A stretch of 64,000 bases of DNA from Karstenula rhodostoma CBS 690.94 (taxonomy: Eukaryota; Ascomycota; Dothideomycetes; Pleosporales; Didymosphaeriaceae). The stretch is from contig MU001494.1 in assembly GCA_010093485.1 (NCBI GenBank), positions 890,301 through 954,300 of the forward strand. The letters are read 5' to 3'. The notes beneath the pieces are model-generated. The model was given only the letters and a program-made list of their open reading frames with translations, searched no databases and had not been told where the DNA came from. Made by a program: the position numbers and the translations under genes. Positions 20,848 through 30,300 of this stretch are shown here, one piece after another; position 1 is the stretch's first letter; every line of letters begins with the position of its first letter.

Positions 20848-22544
20848 CTATCTCTCTTCTTCCTGTGACCTCTCTACGTCCGAACGTCTCGAGGTCAACG
20901 ATTCTGCCTTCTCCAAGAATTGCTGCTGCTCAATCCTGCTTTTGTCGACGTCCACAAAGAAGTACAAAAACACGCAGCTGGCCAAGCTCAGTGAAAAAAG
21001 AAAGTAAAATGGACTGCTGTTGTTCCCTGTGTCGTCAATAATGGCACTGCTGACCAGCGGCCCGATGAAAGCACTCGTTTTTCCGACGATAGAAAACAAA
21101 CTGAAGAAAAGGAACTCCCTGCCACGCGGAGTGACTTCACTGATCATGGTCTGAGAGTAACTGTACCACGGGCAGACGAAGAGCCCGTAGAAAGCCTGGT
21201 ATACCCAGACTTCCCAGGACTTGTGGAAGCCAAATGCTTGCGTCCAAATTCCGATCATGCCCCAACCGTCCAATACGACAATGGCACATGCAACGACCAT
21301 GAACATGGTCTTCGTGGAGAGTCCGTAGCGCTTTTGAATCTGCCAGAAAGCGCCAATTCCAACAGCCTGCGCGGCGATACCAACGATGAGGAGATAGGTG
21401 AGCTGCAAGCTATTGTAGGCCACGATCTCGTTCTGAAGCGTTCCTATCACAGTTGTTGTAGTATTTAAACTATCTGCCATAAAAAAGTAGCCTGCCTATA
21501 CTCGCGGGTACAAAGTCAGCTGGGTCACAAAAGTGGGTTTATGTACGAAGTGTACATGTCTAAGACATAGCGACTTTGTACCGGGGAGTATCTCACGAGG
21601 TAGGCTAGACTCTGACGCAGTTGCCAGATTTGGCTCACTGCGTATCCGAGCTGCTTAAAACCCGCGAGGACGATGTTGGATCGTCCGGGATCCTGACCAG
21701 GTCTCCTCTTCTCCCAAAGAAACCATGGAATGGCGCACAAAATCCAGACGCCTGTGGCAAACGCGATAAGAACGGACAGGCCCCAGTTGTTATTTTCGTC
21801 GCTGTCGTTGACTCGCAGGCCGAACATGATTCCAACGATTACGGCTAGAATAGCGATCTCGAAGATAGACTGCGTATAAAAGGCCGTATTCGACAGTTCA
21901 TTCCTCTTCATCGAATCGGCGAAGTCGTACTCGGCGCGAGTGATGCGTCCTTGGGCGAAGTCCTCGGCTTTCTCGCGTAGATCCCTGGTATTTCTTGCAA
22001 GGCCTGGGAATGCAGCGGTCCAGAATGTCACAGTCGTCTGGTAAGCAACCAAACCAACGATGTACAGTCCTATACCGATATGCCAATCTTCAGCGGTATG
22101 CACACCCAGCCAACCAAAACCGATGCCGAAGGCAATAATGGAAAGCACAATCAAGATGTTGGGTCGCCATGTTCCGAAATCCGCAAAAGAACCTAGGATC
22201 AAGAAGACCACGATCTGGATAGCGAAGCTGATGCCATTGCAAAGGAGCACGATGCTGTTGATAGTCCTATCTCGGCCCGCAAAGTGCAAAACCTCCGAGT
22301 CTCCGGAAGCCTGGTACATCAAGTTCTGGAATGCCGTGGGGCCGAAGTTGAAAAGCGTAAGACCATTGTCGCCAACGTAGTACGCGTAATATGCATAGAT
22401 TTCTTTCTTCGTAGTTTCGTACCTCGGGTCAAATTGGTCAGGCGCGACTGGTGTTTCCGTATCGCTCGGAACGTCGACGGCGCCTTTGGTGGGGTCTTCT
22501 GCTGGCGCGTTTAGCGGCGCAAGGCCGGGGTCGTTCGAGGCCAT
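20848..22544 (-). CDS. Atg22-like vacuolar/MFS transporter
   Basis: Exons 22544-21597 and 21495-20848 give 531 aa. The intron (101 nt, GTGAGA donor) splits SLAYL|AGYFFMADSLNTTTTVIGTLQN, the conserved Atg22 region. The start is the ATG at 22544 (MASNDPGLAP); the codon 18 bases further upstream is TTG. About 12 hydrophobic segments are visible, e.g. IQIVVFLILGSFADF, ILIVLSIIAFGIGFGW, IAILAVIVGIMFGL and LTYLLIVGIAAQAVGIGAFW. A long N-terminal acidic tail and a central cytosolic loop (ARNTRDLREKAEDFAQGRIT) fit the family. Yeast Atg22 exports amino acids from the vacuole after autophagy; many filamentous fungi have several paralogues, so this exact role is not certain. It is convergent with the bZIP gene (152 bp). 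Confidence 0.9.
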
Positions 22545-24659
22545 GGAGCTGCAACAGGACAAGATGAATGCCCGGAGATCATGGCAAGCCTGGGTATTTA
22601 AAGAAGTAGTTGAACGAAGAGACTTCCGAGACGCGCGCCAGCAGTCGCTTAGTCCCTGCTAGTGAAGTCGTAATCTTGTATTTCCGGATTCAGACAGGGA
22701 ATAATATCGCGCAGGAAGACGAATGCGTTCAATTCTCGGTCCTTAGGCCAAACGGCAAATGGACGCGCATGAGATAGACCTATCAAATGGACCCTGGTGG
22801 AGGTTACGCGGAGAGAAGCTTTGAAACTAGCGGGTTACGCGATCAAGCTTCCAGCCAGGGTCGGCGGACATGACCGAAGACCCACTGTGAAGATCCTCTG
22901 CTCTGCCCGCACGGTGGTGGCACGTTTGAAATATCTTTACATTTCACCCCGCCACCTCACTTACATGTGTACACGCAGAAAGGCGGTCAGTTGAGAGAGT
23001 CCAACCAGTTTTCGTTAGAGATCCACTGGACAAGTATATTTACGCCACTGGGGCGACAGGATTTTGCTATTCTTTAATGTTTTCCTGCTGATTATTACTA
23101 AAGAGCATGTACACGATACTTGCTGTCCATCGTTGTTGAAAACGCCCATCACCACCCAAAGGTTGACTTGCAGTCACGATCGCGGTACCCTACTTCTAGT
23201 CTCTGGGCGGCTATGATAACAGCTTTCTTATCTACCACTACAGAGCGTTTCTATCTAAGAATCGGGAAGAGCCCTGGCTAGAACAATGACTCGTACACGT
23301 ACACCAACCAGACTGGCGGGAATGCAACAAGAAAAAACATGATTCTTCTCCTTCAGCCTTTCTAGCGGCTATGGATACGTTGTAGCCATCCTTGTCCGAC
23401 TTGTCCATCAGCTTCTGGAAGCTCTCGTCCGAGTAGGGAATTTATAGCATCGTTGATCGCTTTTGGCGACATCGAATTTCTCTGGTAACTTCTGGACGAA
23501 CACGGTGCTATTCGGAAGGCGAATGTTGTGTTTTCGGAGGCCAGACCGCCCGCCCGCCACGAACATATGCCCCGATTCTCGTTGCTTCTAGTAATGCCCA
23601 CCCATCCTCAGCTCTTTTCATGTCACTCTTTGGACACTGCGGGAAGAACATCCGGAGGTATTTCTCGAGGCTACAGTGAGGGTGCGAACACTAGCACATA
23701 CCACAGTGGAAACAAGACACAAAAGAAGGCCGCCATGTGAGACCGTGCTGGTTGATTTTAGGGAAACAACGAGGCAGACAGCGAATTGAATGTCTTTGAC
23801 TTTGAGAGAATCTTAGAACCGTCTTGCATACCGCCAAAGGGGCATTGTGTCGCTATCCTGGTCTTTCTACTCTTTCACCAAGCGAACGAATCGTTTCCCG
23901 CGCTTGGCGAAGACAAAACGATCCAGACAGACATTTCTCATTTGGCTGGGAGTTTGTAGACCATAGGGCAACCGACGCATGGGTTTGGCTACGGCGTCGG
24001 GGGAGCATGATCGAAATCAGGATCTTTGCGCAGTCCAGCTGGGCTTCATGCATTTTCGCGATCACACGTTCCGCATCTTTAATCTCCTCGTCCAAGCACA
24101 AGATACGCATCCTGCGGTCCCGACGATGCCTACGGCGCCCATCGACTGGTTCTTCTTCCCGGTATGATCGCTTATCGATCACGAAACCGTGTCTATCTTG
24201 TTGGGCTTATCCTCGACTTCGTTGTTAGTAAGCTCTTCTTCGTCTTGTCTTGCATCACGATAGTCTTGAATGTGCGCATCTTCCCCAGTCTGAAGCGGGT
24301 CTTTCCGAAACTTGCTTCTAGTGTGTGGAACGGTGCCGGAGACCCTCCATATGAAAACGGAAGATGGTGGTTTGGAGGGGCAGTCCACGTGAGGGGAAGA
24401 GGTGGAGGTTTCGAGAGGCAGCCACATGTCACCGAGAATCACGAGGTTCTAGAGGCAGCCCATATTGGGAGCCTTCTGTCCGAAGCAGGGAAAACAAGAG
24501 TCGGGAGAGGATGCAAGAGCGCTTTTCGGAGACGAAGGACGGACATAATCCTCGCGGTCCTTCACTTTGAGTCGTATTGACAACATATAGACAACCCGCT
24601 GCACCAGCATCCAAGATATATACACATTGAAGTAAAGAGGAGTAGGAGAGATGCTCCAC
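22545..24659. other. Long gene-poor region with decayed coding-like segments
   Basis: No intact gene is seen. On the minus strand, 23853-24442 looks like a frameshifted reading unit (separate entry). At about 23362-23601 minus strand, two frames carry protein-like pieces (AINDAINSLLGRELPEAD; KLMDKSDKDGYNVSIAAR), again without a continuous model. The region may hold relics of lost genes. Confidence 0.45.
23853..24442 (-). pseudogene. Possible frameshifted hypothetical gene
   Basis: From ATG 24442 the frame runs to a TGA at 24179-24181 with an acidic end (DEEELTNNEVEDKPNKID). A neighbouring frame picks up at once with DKRSYREEEPVDGRRRHRR, followed by a helical segment (LDEEIKDAERVIAKMHEAQ) and ends at 23853. 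The two halves have matching charged character, so a one- or two-base slip near 24178-24185 or an unseen intron may separate them. No known domain is recognised. Confidence 0.25.
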
Positions 24660-25812
24660 TCAGATCGTCTTCCCGCTACCACCAAGTGTCTTGACCACCG
24701 ATGCGGCGGTAGCGTTGTGGACGGGGAACGTAGGGTGCAGGTTGTTGAGCCATAAATACTCGTTGACGGGGTACAAACAACTGGGGTCAGATGTGTACCA
24801 AGTAGGCGTGCCACTGTCATGCTGTCAGTACAAACTCTGCCAAAGAATGTGACATGATCATGTGAAGAAGACTGCGCAAATCGTTTTGATATGGTGGAAG
24901 AAAGGGCGACAAGGGGAAAAACGTACTTTTCATAAGCGGTGCAGTACCCCGTGGTATTCTTCAGACCAGCGGTTTGCTCATACGTCTTAGGGTTGTTGAT
25001 CACGTTTGTGAAAAGCGTGTGCGTGTCGTGGATGAAGATCTTGGGGGTGTTGTTGTGTCTTTTCGAGAAGGTGGTCGTGAGGTTCTTCAGCTTGGCGTTC
25101 CAGGTTTCGATCGCTTTGCCTTCGTTTTCGATCGCATAGTCGCCGTTCGCTAGTGTAAGCGGTGCCAGATTTATAGGAGGCACTGACAGAAACAGAAAGT
25201 TCCTCGCGCCGGTGGCGTAGATCGACTCGAGGAGCCCGTCGTAAACCGTGAAGATCTGGTCGTAGAGTGCAGTGGCGTTGCTCAACCACCACGAGTTGCC
25301 TACGTCGTTGATGCCGATCCAGAAAGCGAAGAGTGAATTGTTATCCTTCCACGGCGCAGAGGACGGATGAGACCCGTAGATCGGGAGGAACTGGTCCTTC
25401 ACCTGGTTCTTGAGGCTCAACACTGTCGGGGCATAGGGTGCAACGAGGGCGGAGTCCACGGTAGCACCGCCATAAGCCAGGTTGTATGTTTGAATCTTGG
25501 TCTTGTTGTATGTCGCGGTCAAGAAACCAACCCAATTGGGGCCATTAGAAGAGGTCCAGCCGGGCCAAGATGGGTTGCCAAAAGGATTTGTTGTGGAGGG
25601 TTGCGTGGATTTGGGATCAAACCCAGTCTGGGTATACGAGTCGCCACTAAAGATAGCTTTTAGCGATAGCGACGTGAATTCTTTTCCATGAAAGCTCACA
25701 AAACGAAGAGGTATTTAACGCCTTTCCATCCTGACCATGTTGATGCACGCTCAGTCAATGGAGCTGCTATAACAGCAGTTGCCAATGAGAGAGCAAGACC
25801 AAAGGACTTCAT
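24660..25812 (-). CDS. Secreted GDSL/SGNH carbohydrate esterase (CE16-like)
   Basis: Exons 25812-25700, 25646-24927 and 24813-24660 encode 328 aa. Exon 1 carries a clear signal peptide (MKSFGLALSLATAVIAA) and ends at KYLFVF; intron 1 (53 nt) leads into GDSYTQTGF, the nucleophile block with the catalytic Ser. Block II is LAYGGATVDS, block III FWIGINDVGNSW (Gly and Asn of the oxyanion hole), and the catalytic His lies in NNLHPTFPVHN in exon 3. The second intron (113 nt) splits AYEN|GTPTWY. N-glycosylation sequons are frequent. The fold and motifs match fungal acetylesterases that deacetylate hemicellulose oligomers; substrate is inferred. It lies head-to-tail with the GH43 gene, also minus strand. 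Confidence 0.9.
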
Positions 25813-27293
25813 TTTGAGACGAAAGATTCGAAACCGAGGGAGTAATGAGAATTTCGACAAGAAAAAGGCCGAGTTAAGTATAAATGAAGATATATGGAAG
25901 TACCAGACTATCCAGGTGCCAGGGTTCCGGAGAAGGGCCATCCATGCCGGGCGAACCAGGTAGATTATATTAACTCATATGGAAAGACTCTATATGACCT
26001 AGTATCGACTAAGCGAGTAATTTGTCAAAAATGGCTAGAGATGCCGCGTGGAAAGGCCAAAGAACGTTTTCCGAAAGCTTGTGTCGACTTGATCGACCGC
26101 AAGGAGGGGTGCGGCTCTAGCGTGGAGGTTGCGTTCCGTGTCAGGAGTGGAAAAGTGGGATGTAGGTCTGAAGACGGTACGCGTGCAGACATGGAGAAAT
26201 TATTCCGCGGGGGCAACTTCAACTTCCGCACCTATGGCGCAATACTAAAGAACTGCTCTTGGAGGAGGGCCGTCGTCCGAGCCCGCCGTTGGTGATTCAT
26301 TTGTCGAGAACTTAAATTTGATGTTAGTGGAGCCCGTCCGGTCATCTTCCTGAAGCCTTTGTCTGGTCCTGTGAGTTTGCAGTAGAGTCAGTGGATGGGC
26401 AAATAGTATGGGGGGTTGGCCGTCCCTTGAATATCATTCACATCGGGTTTCTGTGTAGAATGTGTTCCACTCAATATAGACACAATACCTTCGAACTGCC
26501 GCACGGACCGATCATCGTATGACTAGTGTACCGCTGAACGAAAACGAAAACGACAACGCGAACGAACGTCGCACTCTTCGCTCGAAGACCAACGTACGAG
26601 ATAATCATCGGATTTCCATGGCGGAGCAGCCAGATTCTTCGAGCACGGCGGGCGCGTCGGTTTCTATTCCGTCGAGGCAAGCTTGTAGTGACGCCGCGAA
26701 GGAACAGCCCGTCGAACATCAACGAAATGGCTGCATTTGAAGACGCTAGATGTGGAGCGATACCCCGGTGCAAATTAGTGAGGCCGGGGTGTCTACACGA
26801 CATGGATTTCGGGCCTTTGCATCCGCACCTGAGACGCCTGTCGGCAACGGGAAGAGGTTTGCGCCGTTCGCTGCAAAAGTACCGCCCCGTTACGATTGAA
26901 TATGCTCTCAAAACTAGGGGATCTGTTTTAAAAAAAGATATGATTGAGGTTATGTGTCGGAATGAAACTACATATTGTAACGTCTATTTCCCCCCTGCAA
27001 ATTCCGCGATACCACCTGTCGTCACTTATAGTACTGTATCTATCCGCCGAAGGCCATGAGAGACGGAATCACAATCGCGTTCACCTCTTCTTGCGTTTTG
27101 ATCATGTATCAGAGAGAAGAGCAGGCTTTATCACCCAGCTTCTCGTGCGAATTTTTAAAAACAGGAACTGCGTGTATGCTCACATGACTTCTCGCGATCA
27201 GCGATCCAGACACAACTTCGTCCCGGGTAACCACATTCATTCTAATCATGGACCAGGACTTCACCTCCACGAGAAGAAACTCGTCCCAAGCTC
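25813..27293. other. Intergenic, no gene seen
   Basis: A 1.5-kb gap between the two carbohydrate-active enzyme genes. Several medium-length frames overlap each other on both strands without motifs. A short GAAAAC/GAAC-rich stretch lies near 26533-26568. I support no gene here. Confidence 0.5.
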
Positions 27294-29073
27294 CTACACC
27301 ACCTCATTGGCCGAGATTTGTTGTCCCTTCCCAGTGTATCTCCACCTCCTGAAAATAGCCGGCTCCCCCTTCGGACAATCTACCCCCTTCCCAGCTCCAT
27401 TACACGTCGCATAAGCCCCGACCAGACTCCCCACAAACGTGCCATTCCCACCGGAAACAAGCTGCGCAGAAGCGGTCCCAATCTTGATAGCCGACTCGGG
27501 ATGGCCAGGCTGCATGGCCGAGAATTCATACGTCACATTGTTCGACGTCGATATCTGCAATCGCACAGGCGAATGTTTCCATGCAGCGGGGACGGGCACA
27601 ATTTGCGGTTTCGGAACGGCGATAGGGACGTTGTGGCTTTCGACGCGGAAGCGGAAGACGAGTTGAGGCTCTTTGGAGGGGTTTGTGGGCGGGAGTTGTA
27701 CGATGCCGAGGTCCAGGTGGTTCACTTGGGTCAGGAAAACTGATACACCGGCTTCTTCGTTGGGTTGTTTGGGCTTCGAGACCAGGTCTACGCTGTAGGT
27801 GAACAGGGTGTCTGTTTGTCGGCGAGCGATGAAGGAAAGGCCCCGCTGGCCGCTGGTTTCGACATTGTCAAAAGGAGTACCTGTCAGATTGGCACGTGAC
27901 GGTGCGATTTCTAGACCTTTCTTCGTGATCTTGAAGGATCCTTTGCGCGGAACGCGCCAGTAGATGAGGTTTTTCGGAATGGAGCTGCCTGCTTTGAAAT
28001 CGTATACATCTGGGTCGGCAACGAACGGTCCGTCGCCGGGGACGTGGCGAGTAGGAACGGGCATGGATGGCCATCCGCTCATTCTGCCCTCAATCGTCTG
28101 CATTACAGGCCATCCGCCTTCTTTCCAAGTCACCGGGAACAGAACCGCCTCTCGGCCCATAGGATATATCTCATATGCCGGCCCAGACCGTGTCGCAAGA
28201 CACATGCCCCACCAGTTCCCTGCCTTGTCGGTGAATAAGTCTCCATGTCCGACTGTCTGGAAGTATCGCTGCGTGCCACGAGCTGTGAGCACAGGATTCC
28301 CTGCATATGGCTCGTAGGGCCCGGTGAGGTTACGAGACCGTGCCATTGTGATGGAATGGTCCCCGGCAGTTCCGCCTTCGGCAATGAGCAGGTAGTAATA
28401 TCCGTCTTTCTTGTAGATATGGGGTCCCTCGGGCCATACACCACCAGTCCCATTCCAGAGGCTGATCGGCGGCTGGCTCAGTTCACCCGTCTCCGTGTTC
28501 AACTTTTGTACTATGATACCTTGAGTTGCCACATACAGCGTGTCATCGTCGTCCCAGAAGAGATCCGGGTCGATCTTCTTGGGGTGGAAAATGACGGGAT
28601 CGCTCCAAGCTGCATCGTTGAAAGGATCTTTTGTCTTGAACAGAACGCCAATAATACCCCCAGGTACACCCAGGTACTCGCAAACCACATAGATCTCTCC
28701 TTTGTGTTCACGGATTGTCGCGGCGTACATGCCCTGCTGTTGCTCGGTCGTATTCCAGCTCACGCCGGGCAGTTGTGACTCACGGTTCCAGACATGGCTG
28801 ATAAGCCTCCAGTTGCGCAGGTCCTTGGAAGCATAGACAGGAAGACCTGGAACTGAAGGTTGAGGTCAGTGTCAACCCTTAGTCTCTCGGGATAGGGCGC
28901 AACTGCCAGGCGACGGCCACGCAGGCTGTATGCCAAAATTACGTACAAGCAATGAATGTTGATGTTACGCAGAAGAAAGTATCGTCTCTCCGGATGCAAG
29001 ACGGATCAGAGTGCCATCCAGGGAGTGCTGGATTATAGAAAGTGGTACTGGTGGTCGGGTAGCTCTGCGCCAT
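27294..29073 (-). CDS. Glycoside hydrolase family 43 (beta-xylosidase/arabinofuranosidase type)
   Basis: Exons 29073-28947 and 28852-27294 give 561 aa; the 94-nt intron joins STFIA to FPGLPVYASKDL. The N-terminal five-bladed propeller carries the expected acids: Asp in NPALPGWHSDPSC (base), Asp in KIDPDLFWDDD and Glu in VWPEGPHIYKKDGYY (acid). GHGDLFTDKAGNWWG is another GH43 signature. From about residue 350 a beta-sandwich domain follows (GLSFIARRQTDTLFTYS, AGVSVFLTQ), as in two-domain xylan-active GH43 enzymes. The first in-frame ATG gives MAQSYPTTST with no signal peptide; a perfect signal-peptide-like sequence lies just upstream in another frame (see findings). Action on xylan or arabinan side chains is inferred from the family. 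Confidence 0.87.
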
Positions 29074-30300
29074 AATGCCAAGGGCGAGGCTCAGGAGAGT
29101 GAGCAAAAGCTTCATCATGGTGGGAATACTGCGAAGTAGTCTACCGTCATTGTGGATCTCGCTTTATTTAATGGCTCGTTCGTTAGTACCTTTGGCCAAG
29201 GAGCGTGTATGTACATCTATTCGACTGGTCGAAGAACATGTACTCTTTGCAGCGCTTTGGTAACAGTGGGAAGGGATAACAACCGGTAGAACCGAATGTC
29301 GCTGCCCGGTACCCGGAATTTCTCCGTTTAACCGTTATAGCGTGCGGGGGTTTGGGAGCCATGGATGGCACCCGCATAGAAGGTACATGTCTTCACCACT
29401 CTTCAGACCATGAGCAGTCGATGCTCAAGTCAGTGTGTTTCTGTTGTGGAATAGGTACGGAGGTACCGGGTTTACCGGGACCTGGCACAACTAGCCAAGT
29501 TCTAGGATAGAAGGTTGACTGCGCAAGAGACATAAAAGCTAGGTATGTCAACTGTGTATCGCAATTCCTTGGATTGATTCGTAGTCCAGGACCTCGGGAT
29601 GTGTATTGTCACGTGATGAACATGGCGCCCGACGCATGGCACAGCGTTCAAGCAGAATCGCAGCATCCAGACGTCTCGTCACAGCGGCGTCGGCGCGGAG
29701 GTTGGGGCTAGAAAGAGCGGATGGTGACATGGTGGGCAGTCCAGCTGGGAAGGCGGGCACCAAAGTGCGGCTGGCCGGCGATGGTCCGGGAGGGAGCGAC
29801 GGGCGATCTCAGCCGCATGGCGCGCGAGGGACAAGACAAGACAAGGCGGATGGCCAGGATACGAAAGGCCAGGTCGTCGGCACTCCTCACCTGCTAACCT
29901 GCTGCCAACAAGTAATCGCGCACTGAACAAACGGTGACGGCATTCGCCCGGCGGCCCCCAATCGCTTGGACATTCGGCACCGTCACTTCCGCCGAGGCAG
30001 GCACCGACTGGCAAGATTCCTGGCAGTCGACCCGATATTGCTGCGAGACCAGTCTCAGTATCCAGTATCCAGTATCCAGTATCCAGTATCCAGTATCCAG
30101 TATTCGCGCTGACGTGCTGTATTGTCAACGTCGCACCGCAATGTACATTCGCTGAAGCCGGTGACGTGGACCCTTCTGCTTAGCACCGACTGTTTGTTGC
30201 TGTCCCGCTGCCTGCATTCCCAGGCTGCCACGGCGGGGAACAACTCCAGCGAGCCACGCCCGCACCCGGCACAAGCAAGCAATTGCCGTAGACTGCAGCC
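29074..30300. other. Divergent intergenic region, GH43 and OSH3
   Basis: It holds the out-of-frame signal-peptide-like segment of GH43 (29074-29120) and a 7-bp tandem repeat (30056-30104). The part from about 29600 to 30300 is open in several frames on both strands but has no recognisable protein; I read it as promoter/5' UTR of OSH3. Confidence 0.5.
30056..30104. repeat. Tandem repeat, 7-bp unit CAGTATC, seven copies
   Basis: Six perfect CAGTATC copies (30056-30097) are followed by a seventh ending in T. It lies about 200 bp upstream of the OSH3 start. Confidence 0.95.

Noticed and set aside
26471..26911. Minus-strand 146-codon frame between CE16 and GH43
   Set aside because: Arg-rich with no domain, overlapping equal-length frames on the other strand; looks like chance.
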